This document shows positions 26,241-33,789 of a DNA stretch of 64,000 bases, piece after piece. Location: NCBI RefSeq assembly GCF_030063335.1, contig NZ_JASISW010000012.1:105761-169760 (forward strand), read 5' to 3'. The notes beneath the pieces were generated by a model. It was not told the DNA's origin. It ran no database searches and saw only the letters and a program-made list of their open reading frames with translations. The position numbers and the translations under genes were made by a program. The first letter of the stretch is position 1; each line of letters starts with the position of its first letter. This DNA is from Rhodococcus sp. G-MC3. Its GTDB lineage: Bacteria; Actinomycetota; Actinomycetes; Mycobacteriales; Mycobacteriaceae.

Positions 26241-26991
26241 GCGACGAGCGGCCTCGTGTTCGCGGAAGCGAGAAGCCCCACGGCAGTTCGAGACGATGCC
26301 GGCCCAGGAGATCGCGGTCTGCCAGCACGTCGTGAACGCTGCCGTCAGCGACGATCTTCCCTTCGTCGAGCACGACCACGCGATCGCACAGTTGCGCGGC
26401 GTAGGGGATGTCGTGGGTGACCAGCAACATCGTGGTGTCCAGCGTCAATAGTGTCTCGGCGAGTTCCCGCCGCGCGACGGGATCGAGATTGGCGGAGGGC
26501 TCGTCCAACACCAGAACGTCGGGTTCACAGGCCAGTACCGTCGCCAAGGCGACCCGTCGACGCTGGCCACCGGAGAGGTGCGCTGCGCTGCGGTCGGCTT
26601 CATCGAGCATTCCGACGGATTCGAGCGCGGCCTTCACTCGCTGCGTCAGCGCCTCGCCCGTGACGCCGAAATTCGCTGGACCGAACGCGACGTCCTGTGC
26701 GACGGTCGGCATGAACAGCTGATCGTCCGGATCTTGGAACACGATGCCGACGCGTCGCCGGATGTCTTGCACCGTCGCTCGTTTCAGCTCGATACCGCTG
26801 ATCCGAACCCTGCCGGAGGTGGCAGTGAGCACACCGTTGAGCTGAAGCATCAGCGTGGTCTTACCGGCTCCGTTCGGCCCGAGTATCGCAATTCGCTCCC
26901 CGACTGCGATGTGGAGGTCGATGCCGTCGATGGCGACTCGGCCGTCGGGATAGACGAAGGTGAGACCGCAGACCTCGATGGCAGGATTCAC
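26236..26991 (-). CDS. cbiO: Nickel/cobalt ECF importer ATPase (CbiO/NikO)
   Basis: A 251-residue ATPase of the energy-coupling-factor type. It shows Walker A GPNGAGKTT, the Q-loop FQDPDDQLF, the signature LSGGQRRRVALA and Walker B VLVLDEPSANLD. GTG at 26991 overlaps the cbiQ stop (GTGA). With CbiM and CbiQ it forms an ATP-driven nickel or cobalt importer. Its position directly upstream of hypA and the hydrogenase genes argues for nickel. Confidence 0.94.
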   Translation of the reverse strand: MNPAIEVCGLTFVYPDGRVAIDGIDLHIAVGERIAILGPNGAGKTTLMLQLNGVLTATSGRVRISGIELKRATVQDIRRRVGIVFQDPDDQLFMPTVAQDVAFGPANFGVTGEALTQRVKAALESVGMLDEADRSAAHLSGGQRRRVALATVLACEPDVLVLDEPSANLDPVARRELAETLLTLDTTMLLVTHDIPYAAQLCDRVVVLDEGKIVADGSVHDVLADRDLLGRHRLELPWGFSLPRTRGRSSP

Positions 26992-27767
26992 GACACAACC
27001 CAGGCGCCGAGCGCAATGGCAACTGCGAAGTACGCGGGAATCAAACCTGTCGCCCATGATCTCGAGTCGGCGGGGGCCGCCACGCCCGCGATGCCCGCCA
27101 TATCGGGGATGCTGCCGGTGAAACCACGAGATGCCATCGACAGGTGGACGCGCTCGCCGCGCTCGTACGAGCGCAGGAACAATCCTCCGACGCCGCGAGC
27201 GGTGGCGCCGACCTGGTGAATCACGCGAGGAGAATCGCCACGCGAGAGGCGGGCGTTGCGCATCCGTGTGGCTTCTCCCGCAAGAAGATCTATGTATCGC
27301 AACATCAGCACCAGGATCGTGGTGATCAGAGCGGGGACGCGTAACCGCGTGAGGCCGAGCGGAAGGTCGCGCGAATGCGTGGTGGCGGCGAACGTGAGCG
27401 AAGTGGCAACGCCGAGAGTTCCTTTGGCGACGATTCCCCACGCCGCGTAGAGACCCGGCTCCGACAACGACGCACCGAGGACCGATACGCGTGCGCCACC
27501 CTCGGCGAATGGCAGCAGTACTGCGAGCAGGACGAACGGCAACTCGATGACCATGCGGGGCAGAATCCACCGCAGCGGGACGTTCGCATACCGCCAGAGG
27601 CACATCAGCGCAGCCGCATACAAGGCGAACGGCCAGAACATCTCTCGTGGCGTGGCCACTATCGCGAGCACTGTGACGATGGCGCACACGATCTTGACCT
27701 CTACCGGCGTGCAGTGAACCGCCGAGGAGCCCTCGCGGTAGAGCGGGTGGTAATGCCCGGCACCCAT
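26988..27767 (-). CDS. cbiQ: Nickel/cobalt ECF importer transmembrane protein (CbiQ/NikQ)
   Basis: A 259-residue membrane protein with about five helices in the region 25-175 and the coupling segment ATRMRNARLSRG, which matches the Ala-Arg-Gly helices by which CbiQ contacts CbiO. A second one lies near SMASRGFTG. It begins MGAGHYHPLYREGSS, typical of CbiQ. Its stop overlaps the cbiO start, and it follows the PDGLE gene by three bases. Confidence 0.93.
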   Translation of the reverse strand: MGAGHYHPLYREGSSAVHCTPVEVKIVCAIVTVLAIVATPREMFWPFALYAAALMCLWRYANVPLRWILPRMVIELPFVLLAVLLPFAEGGARVSVLGASLSEPGLYAAWGIVAKGTLGVATSLTFAATTHSRDLPLGLTRLRVPALITTILVLMLRYIDLLAGEATRMRNARLSRGDSPRVIHQVGATARGVGGLFLRSYERGERVHLSMASRGFTGSIPDMAGIAGVAAPADSRSWATGLIPAYFAVAIALGAWVVS

Positions 27768-27770
27768 GAG

Positions 27771-28133
27771 TCAGTCGTCTCGTCCGGCCGCGGGCCTGCG
27801 CGAGCGGGCGATCAACCAGAAGGCTCCGCCGGCGAACGCAAACGTGGCGAGAACTCCGACGACCCCAGCGACACCGGTCAACCCGTCTCGGCCGCCGACC
27901 GTGTAGTCGGCCAACAATGATCCGGTCATCGCATGGTCGGTTTCGCCTTGCGCGATGCACGATCCGGTAAGGGTCTCGGCACCGGTGTCCGTTCGGGTGA
28001 TCTCGCATCCGCGCAGCGTCGCCGAGTCCAGTCCGTCGGGATGCGAACTCGCGAAGTACGACACGAATCCCGCCACTATCAAAGCTGCGAGCGCGAAGCA
28101 GAAGTAGAAGCGCCGAGTCGGGGATTTTTTCAT
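27771..28133 (-). CDS. PDGLE-domain protein (CbiN/NikN-like subunit)
   Basis: A 120-residue protein with an N-terminal helix (FYFCFALAALIVAGFVSYF), the family motif SSHPDGLDSATLRGC in an extracytoplasmic loop, and a C-terminal helix (GVVGVLATFAFAGGAFWLI). PDGLE proteins replace CbiN in many nickel/cobalt importers. ATG at 28133 overlaps the cbiM stop by four bases. Confidence 0.92.
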   Translation of the reverse strand: MKKSPTRRFYFCFALAALIVAGFVSYFASSHPDGLDSATLRGCEITRTDTGAETLTGSCIAQGETDHAMTGSLLADYTVGGRDGLTGVAGVVGVLATFAFAGGAFWLIARSRRPAAGRDD

Positions 28134-28837
28134 GCGTCGCTCGTGTGGCGCTTCGGGGCGGTGCGCAGCAGGTAGACAAGGTCTGGCCGGGCACGCGCCA
28201 CCGTCAGCACTGTCAGGGCCGTGATCAGGCCCTCGCCGATTCCGATGAGGACGTGGGTGCCGAGCATGTAGGCGCCGACGGTGCCGAGCGAACCCGATAC
28301 ACTTCCGCCGAGGGCATACTCGAGTACGAATCCCATGGCGGCACAGACGGTTCCGCACAGCGCGGCGAGAAATGCGAGCGCCCCGAGGCCGCCGGGCGTG
28401 CCTACGGTCAGCGCGCGTCCTGTCGGTGTGCTTCTACCGAGGAGTACCGGACGCAGCAGCAGCGCAACTCCGTAGCCTACGCAGACTCCGATCAATGCCA
28501 TGTTGGTGATGTTGGTGCCGAGGGCACTGGTGCCGCCGTCGGCGAACAGTAGTGCCTGTACCACCAGAACGATCGAGACACAGAGCGCTCCCGTGAACGG
28601 TCCGACGAGAATGGCTGCCAGCGCACCACCGAGCAGGTGGCCGCTCACGCCCGGGAGTATGGGGAAATTGACCATCTGGACGGCGAAGACAAATGCCGCG
28701 ACCAGTCCGGCCATCGGGACGGTCCGCTCGTCGAGTTCGGATCGAGCCTTCCACGCACAGAGACCGACGCCCACGATGGCGATCACGCCGAACAGCAGCG
28801 AGGTCGGGAGGTTCACGATCCCGTCGCTCATATGCAT
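28130..28837 (-). CDS. cbiM: Nickel/cobalt ECF importer substrate-binding membrane protein (CbiM/NikM)
   Basis: A 235-residue substrate-capture subunit with about seven helices. ATG at 28837 was chosen because CbiM/NikM proteins begin Met-His and use this N-terminus as metal ligand; here it reads MHMSDGIVNLPTSL. An ATG eight codons upstream would bury this site and has no better ribosome-binding site. The block PGVSGHLLGGALAAILVGPFTGAL, with the second metal-site histidine, is characteristic. This is the first gene of the hydrogenase cluster in reading order. Confidence 0.93.
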   Translation of the reverse strand: MHMSDGIVNLPTSLLFGVIAIVGVGLCAWKARSELDERTVPMAGLVAAFVFAVQMVNFPILPGVSGHLLGGALAAILVGPFTGALCVSIVLVVQALLFADGGTSALGTNITNMALIGVCVGYGVALLLRPVLLGRSTPTGRALTVGTPGGLGALAFLAALCGTVCAAMGFVLEYALGGSVSGSLGTVGAYMLGTHVLIGIGEGLITALTVLTVARARPDLVYLLRTAPKRHTSDA

Positions 28838-28902
28838 CGCGACAACGTCGGCATCAGCCATCGAAAAAGTGTACCGCCAACTGTCTACACTTGCTCAGAT
28901 GT

Positions 28903-29709
28903 TCACGTGTTATTTCTGGCGTGCACTCTCGCCAGAAACGGCTTCACGACGGCCATCACCTCGGTGGCGGCGGCGGGAGTGGTCGAGTGGTCGAATCCTT
29001 CGATGACGTGCAGCTCCGATTCGGGCACCAGCCCTGACGCGGACCGGGTGTCATCGAGACGAGTGCGGTCCTGCGACCCGACGTAGAACAGTGCCGGTAG
29101 ATCGAACTCGCGAAGAGCGTCGTCCGGAAGTCCGGGCTCGATGTCCGAAGCCCGAAAATACGCGGCCATGGCATCTGGGTCGTTGGCGGTGAACACCGCA
29201 CGAGTCGCAGCGTCGACCGGAAACAGGCGGTGCCGATTCCATTCCTCGATGAATCCGCCCATACCGCGAGTTGCGAGGACGTCGGCGCATCCGGGGAAGA
29301 ACAGGCGATCGAATGCGCCGCGCTGCGGACCGTGCGAGCCGCCCCCGACCACGATCGAGCTCAGCCTCTCGGGAGCGCTGGCCGCGAGCGACAGCCCGGC
29401 CCGGCCGCCGAACGAGTAGCCCCAGAAATCTGCCTTCCCGACGCCGACAGCGTCGAGGACGGCGAGAAGATCCTCGACTATGGACGCCATCCGGTACGTC
29501 TCGACGTCGTGCGGCTTGTCGCTGCGACCGTGTCCGCGCATGTCGAGCAGAATGAGGGTGCGTGAGGGGCGCAGCGCCTTCGCATAGCCGAACGTGCGCC
29601 AGATCGTATGCGTGAGCAGGCTGCCGTGCACCAGTAGCAGCGGCGGTCCGGAACCGACGACCTGGTAGGCGATTCGGACACCATCGGCAGGGTTGGTAGC
29701 GAAGTCCAC
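28903..29709 (-). CDS. Alpha/beta hydrolase
   Basis: A 268-residue hydrolase of the alpha/beta fold. It shows the oxyanion segment LLLVHGSLL, the nucleophile elbow GYSFGG, the acid region (VGSQDRTRLDD) and the catalytic histidine in IEGFDHSTTP. GTG at 29709 (VDFATNPADGVRIAYQVVG) is the first plausible start; the long frame upstream overlaps the SulP gene in another phase. The substrate is not predictable. A 9-bp inverted repeat (28913-28938) covers the end of the gene but lacks a T-run, so it is not called as a terminator. Confidence 0.85.
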   Translation of the reverse strand: MDFATNPADGVRIAYQVVGSGPPLLLVHGSLLTHTIWRTFGYAKALRPSRTLILLDMRGHGRSDKPHDVETYRMASIVEDLLAVLDAVGVGKADFWGYSFGGRAGLSLAASAPERLSSIVVGGGSHGPQRGAFDRLFFPGCADVLATRGMGGFIEEWNRHRLFPVDAATRAVFTANDPDAMAAYFRASDIEPGLPDDALREFDLPALFYVGSQDRTRLDDTRSASGLVPESELHVIEGFDHSTTPAAATEVMAVVKPFLARVHARNNT

Positions 29710-29717
29710 GCGGTCGA

Positions 29718-31430
29718 TTATCGCAGCGTTCCTCCCGGTTGATCCGGTCGCTGGTGGAACGCGTCGACAGCGGTCTCGACGGTGTAGTAGAAGCGAGTGG
29801 TATCGAACCTGCTGCCCACTCCGAAACGGATGAGACGATCCTTGATGGGGCCCTTCATTTCCGCAAAGGCCAGCCGAATTCCCTGCCCTTCCAGGTTTCG
29901 ATCGAGGTCGACGAGTTCGTCGACCGCAGTGGTGTCGAGCCCGGTGATCGGCTCGGCGGCAACGACGACCCATTCGACCGGGCTCGGTGCGTCGGCCACC
30001 ACCGAGCGCACGTACTGGTTGAAGATCTCACCGTTCGCGAAGAACAGCGGGGCGTCGAACCGCACCAGTACGAGGCCGGGGATGCGCCGGCCGTCGGGGT
30101 GGCGTTCGATGTCGTGGAAGCCCGGTCGGTCGGTCGTGTGGACCAGTTCGGTGCGGTACGGCTGCCAGGCCCGAGCGACGACTGCGACAAAGGACAGCCC
30201 GATCGCGACGAGGATGCCCTGCAGCACTCCCACAAGGGCCACCCCACCGAACGCGGCTGCGGCGAGACCGAATTCGACTCGGCTCATGCGCCACATTCGG
30301 ACCAGGCCGCTCACATCGATCAGCGAGGAGGCCGCGACGATCACCACCGCCCCGAGCGTTGCATCGGGTAGGTAGGCGGTGACACCGGGAGCGACGAGGA
30401 CGAAGGCCAGGACGGCGAGCGCGCCCACCACACTCGCCAATTGTGTTCGGGCGCCACTCTGTTCGGCCACTGGTGTCCGTGACCCGCTGGCCGAGATGGG
30501 GAAACCACCGAACAGTCCGCCCGCCAGGTTGGCGACGCCGATCGCTTTCATCTCCGTACTACCGTTCACATTTTCGCCGTGCCGGGCGGCGAACGTTCGG
30601 GAGAGCACACCAGTGTCGGCAAACGCGATGAGGGCGATCGCCGCCGCAGGCCCGATCAAGTGTCCGACGTCCACCCAGTCGACACCGCCGAACGACGGCA
30701 GCGGCAGCCCTGTGGGGAGTGCGCCGACCATGTCGATGTCGTCGGTGAGGTCGAGTAACGCTGACGCGATCATGGCCCCCACCACCGCCACCAATACTCC
30801 GGGGATACGCGGGATCCACATGCGGAAAATGGGGATGACGGCGAGCGAGCCGACACCCACTGCGGCAGCGGTGAGGTCGATCTCGCCCCGCAGCACCGAC
30901 TGGCCGATCTCGACGGTTTGTCCGAGGACGCCGGACGCGTCGACGGAGAATCCGAACAGCTTGGGCAATTGCCCGACGACGACGATGAGTGCGATCGCGT
31001 TCAGGTAGCCGAGCCGAATGGGCTTCGACAGCAACGCTGTGACGAAGCCGAGACGAAGGAAACCGCCGACGAGAAGGACAAGACCGACGAGCACACCGAG
31101 GACTCCGGCCAGGGCCAGCGCATTCTCGGGGTCGTCGGCGACAGCCAGCGGCACTATTGCCGCGGCGATCAGTGGCGCCAGCGATGAATCAGGGCCGATG
31201 ACCAGTATTTTCGATGGGCCCACTACCGCGTAGGCGAGTAGCGGAACAACGGTGGCGTAGAGCCCGGCGTAGGCAGGCAACCCGGCAGCCTGTGCGTAAC
31301 CCATTCCCGCCGGAATCAGCAGAGCGGTGAGAACGAGTCCAGCGGTGATGTCGCTGCGCAACCATTCGCGGTGGTAGTTCCGGGCTGTGACGATCCCGGG
31401 CAAGCGGCCGAGGCTTACCGGTAAGGGCAT
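29718..31430 (-). CDS. SulP-family anion transporter with STAS domain
   Basis: A 570-residue transporter with a membrane part of about 10-14 helices (starting near SDITAGLVLTALLIPAGMGYAQ, the SulP signature region, with GLYATVVPLLAYAVVGPSKILVIGPDSS) and a C-terminal STAS domain (about 440-550, VLVRFDAPLFFANGEIF). Family members move sulfate, bicarbonate or dicarboxylates; which one applies here cannot be read. It is probably co-transcribed with the hydrolase nine bases downstream. Confidence 0.92.
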   Translation of the reverse strand: MPLPVSLGRLPGIVTARNYHREWLRSDITAGLVLTALLIPAGMGYAQAAGLPAYAGLYATVVPLLAYAVVGPSKILVIGPDSSLAPLIAAAIVPLAVADDPENALALAGVLGVLVGLVLLVGGFLRLGFVTALLSKPIRLGYLNAIALIVVVGQLPKLFGFSVDASGVLGQTVEIGQSVLRGEIDLTAAAVGVGSLAVIPIFRMWIPRIPGVLVAVVGAMIASALLDLTDDIDMVGALPTGLPLPSFGGVDWVDVGHLIGPAAAIALIAFADTGVLSRTFAARHGENVNGSTEMKAIGVANLAGGLFGGFPISASGSRTPVAEQSGARTQLASVVGALAVLAFVLVAPGVTAYLPDATLGAVVIVAASSLIDVSGLVRMWRMSRVEFGLAAAAFGGVALVGVLQGILVAIGLSFVAVVARAWQPYRTELVHTTDRPGFHDIERHPDGRRIPGLVLVRFDAPLFFANGEIFNQYVRSVVADAPSPVEWVVVAAEPITGLDTTAVDELVDLDRNLEGQGIRLAFAEMKGPIKDRLIRFGVGSRFDTTRFYYTVETAVDAFHQRPDQPGGTLR

Positions 31431-31488
31431 CGCCCGATTATCGACCCTGGCGCAGGACGGCGCGCCGGCCGGGGTGGACGGAAGAACC

Positions 31489-33039
31489 TCAGAGCTCGAT
31501 CCACCGAGTCGGCTGCAGGTCCCGCAGGAACGGCAGGTCGTGACTCGCGACGATCAATGCACCCTCGTAGCGCAGGAGTGCCTCGGTCAGGTGCGCACGG
31601 CTGACCGGATCGAGGTTGTTCGTCGGCTCGTCGAGCATCAGGAACTTCGGCGACGGCTCGGCGAGGAGAATACGAGCCAGCGCGGCTCGCAGTCTCTCGC
31701 CGCCGGACAGAGTGGACACCACTGCGTCCGCATCGTTTCCGCGGAACAGGAAGCGTGCCAGTTGTGCGCGGATCTGTTCGTTCGATGCGTGCTCGGCGAC
31801 ATCGGCTACGTTCTCGGCCACCGTGCGGGATTCGTCGAACACATCGAGACGTTGCGGTAAATATCGCCACGGACTCTCGGCGCCGAGAGCATCGAGCTTC
31901 CGAAGCAGCGTGGTCTTTCCGCTGCCGTTCGGCCCGATCAATGCGATGCGCTCCGGCCCGACGATCTCGATTTCTTCGGTGTCGATTATTTTCTGTCCCG
32001 CATGCACTTTCGTTGCCGGGAGCTCGATCCTGATCTCACGGTCATCGCGCAGGCGGTCCTCTGCTGAGGCCATAGCGGCGTTCGCGTCGGCGACCTTCTC
32101 GATGTGGGTGTTGCGTAGTTTCCCGGCCGATTCCTGTGCCGCGCGTTTGCGAGCTCCCATCACGATCTTGGGCTCACGTTTCTGTTCGAACATTTTCTGG
32201 CCGTAGCGTGCTCGGCGGTCGATCTTCGTCCGTGTCTCGATCAGTTCGCGTTGCTGCTTCCGGGCATCGTTCTTGGCGTCGTGCAGTGCGGCACGTGCGG
32301 CCTGCTGCTCGGCGTCGATGACGGATCGGTAATGCTCGTAGTTGCCGCCGAACATTCGGAGCTCGCTCGGTCCGCTACGGTCCTTTCTGAGCTCGGCGAT
32401 AGTGTCGACGGTGGCCAGCAACTCCAGGTCGTGACTGCAGACGATCACGACCCCACCGAACGCACCGATGGTTTGATGCAACCTCGCTCTGGCATGACGA
32501 TCGAGGTTGTTGGTCGGCTCGTCGAGAAGTAATACGTCGGGTTCGGCGAGCAATTCGGCGGTGAGTGCGAGCAGCATCGACTCGCCGCCGGACAACGTTC
32601 CGAGAACTCGGTCGAGATCTTTTCGTTCGCCGACGATGTGCGACAGGCCGAGTTTGTCGAGCAGCGCCACCGCTCGGTCCTCGGCGTCCCATCTCGTTCC
32701 GACGACGGAAAAATCTTGTTCGGAACCACCACCGGACTCGATGCGGTGCAGTGCTTCTCGCACTTCTCGCAGGCGAAGAATCTCGTCCACTCGCAGTCCG
32801 GAGCGAAGAGCGATGTCCTGCGGCAGGTAGCCGAGAACGCCGGGCACAGCCACCGAGCCCTGCTGCGCTTGCAACTCACCGGTCAGTAATCTGAGCAGTG
32901 TCGACTTTCCGGCACCATTGGAACCGACGAGACCCGTTGTGCCACTGGTGAATGCGGCGTCGAGTCCGTCGAATACCGCATCGCCGTCGGGCCAGGTGAA
33001 ATGTAGATCGGATACGAGAAGGGAGGGCGAAGTAGACAT
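31489..33039 (-). CDS. ABC-F family ribosome-associated ATPase
   Basis: A 516-residue protein with two ATP-binding cassettes and no membrane helices, the ABC-F plan. The first cassette has GSNGAGKST, LSGGESMLLAL and LLLDEPTNNLD; the second has GPNGSGKTT, LSGGERLRAAL and LMLDEPTNNLD. Between them lies a charged linker (EQQAARAALHDAKNDARKQQREL) that reaches into the ribosome. Such proteins act in translation or protect ribosomes from antibiotics. The upstream leader can fold so that the ribosome-binding site is hidden, which favours an inducible antibiotic-protection role; this is inference. Confidence 0.93.
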   Translation of the reverse strand: MSTSPSLLVSDLHFTWPDGDAVFDGLDAAFTSGTTGLVGSNGAGKSTLLRLLTGELQAQQGSVAVPGVLGYLPQDIALRSGLRVDEILRLREVREALHRIESGGGSEQDFSVVGTRWDAEDRAVALLDKLGLSHIVGERKDLDRVLGTLSGGESMLLALTAELLAEPDVLLLDEPTNNLDRHARARLHQTIGAFGGVVIVCSHDLELLATVDTIAELRKDRSGPSELRMFGGNYEHYRSVIDAEQQAARAALHDAKNDARKQQRELIETRTKIDRRARYGQKMFEQKREPKIVMGARKRAAQESAGKLRNTHIEKVADANAAMASAEDRLRDDREIRIELPATKVHAGQKIIDTEEIEIVGPERIALIGPNGSGKTTLLRKLDALGAESPWRYLPQRLDVFDESRTVAENVADVAEHASNEQIRAQLARFLFRGNDADAVVSTLSGGERLRAALARILLAEPSPKFLMLDEPTNNLDPVSRAHLTEALLRYEGALIVASHDLPFLRDLQPTRWIEL

Positions 33040-33040
33040 G

Positions 33041-33108
33041 ATTGCTCCAGAGGTATGCGGGCGCGCAGTGGTTCTACGCAGCGGCAGGAAAACCTCTAGA
33101 TGAGCAAT
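33041..33108 (-). promoter_or_regulatory. Leader hairpin masking the ABC-F ribosome-binding site
   Basis: On the transcribed strand ATTGCTC and AGAGGT pair with ACCTCT and GAGCAAT just before the start codon. The GGAG ribosome-binding site, six bases from ATG, lies at the stem edge. A 37-base loop separates the arms. This is the arrangement expected for attenuation or translational control of antibiotic-resistance ABC-F genes. Confidence 0.65.
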
Positions 33109-33179
33109 GGCCTCTCCGAATCTGTTGGTAGCAAGGCGATACCCAGGCTAGACGTGGCTCGGGGAATCGCGCAACCGCT

Positions 33180-33713
33180 TTATCCTGTCGGCCCCTTCTT
33201 GCGCAGGTCGTCGACCGTTGTCATGGCATCGCGCAGTTCGCCGAGCCAATCCTGGGTGTGCTCGCCGACGAGTTTGACGGCCCACGACAAGGCATCGGCG
33301 CGCGAACGTGCAACGCCCGCATCGACCAGGGTGTCGAGGACCTTCCGCTCCGGCTGGCGAAGCCTCGTCATCACCGGAACGGCGAGGTGCGTGAACAGGA
33401 CGGCTTCGCCGTCGACGGCGACACCCCAGGCGACCTTGCGGCCGTATCGTGCCTCGGCCTCGTCGGCAATCTGCATTCGGTCCTGACGGGTGCTCTCACG
33501 GAATCGTGCGATGCGGCCCTCCGTCGATGCGCTGGACGCATCCTCCGGCGTGGGCAATTGGCCGACGACGACGATTTCCTCACGGTCGATCTCGACGGTG
33601 GCGTCACCAGCGAACCAGTCGTCGGGAAGCCTGCCGGTGAACCATTCGGTTGCATCTGTCGCGTCGGGTACGTCGGCCTGCTGCCATCCGCCCGGTCGTC
33701 CGAACTTTCTCAT
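33180..33713 (-). CDS. Conserved hypothetical protein, possible ribbon-helix-helix-like C-terminus
   Basis: A 177-residue soluble protein I do not recognise. ATG at 33713 is preceded by GGAGAC. The first half contains WFTGRLPDDWFAGDATVEIDREEIVVVGQL, a small beta-rich unit. The end (VLDTLVDAGVARSRADALSWAVKLVGEHTQDWLGELRDAM) looks like the short helical pattern of DNA-binding or antitoxin-like proteins with an ARSRADAL turn. It stands alone and diverges from the penicillin-binding protein gene. Confidence 0.75.
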   Translation of the reverse strand: MRKFGRPGGWQQADVPDATDATEWFTGRLPDDWFAGDATVEIDREEIVVVGQLPTPEDASSASTEGRIARFRESTRQDRMQIADEAEARYGRKVAWGVAVDGEAVLFTHLAVPVMTRLRQPERKVLDTLVDAGVARSRADALSWAVKLVGEHTQDWLGELRDAMTTVDDLRKKGPTG

Positions 33714-33741
33714 GATGTCTCCTTTTGATTGCGAAGTAAGC

Positions 33742-33757
33742 GTAATTACATGATTAC
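33742..33757. promoter_or_regulatory. Inverted repeat in divergent promoter region
   Basis: GTAATTACATGATTAC has 5-bp outer arms GTAAT and ATTAC. It lies midway between two divergent starts (33713 minus, 33790 plus), in an AT-rich patch unlike its surroundings. It could be an operator for either gene; no binding protein can be named. Confidence 0.4.
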
Positions 33758-33789
33758 ACCCAAGTTCTCGATTGCGCTACAAGTGCGGC

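Noticed and set aside
26992..28194. Upstream extension of the cbiO frame over cbiQ and the PDGLE gene
   Set aside because: The extension is arginine- and serine-rich noise; CbiQ and PDGLE motifs are in other frames, and the GTG at 26991 overlaps the cbiQ stop as expected.
28913..28938. Intrinsic terminator at the end of the alpha/beta hydrolase gene
   Set aside because: The 9-bp stem is perfect but lies inside the coding end and is not followed by a T-run on the gene strand.
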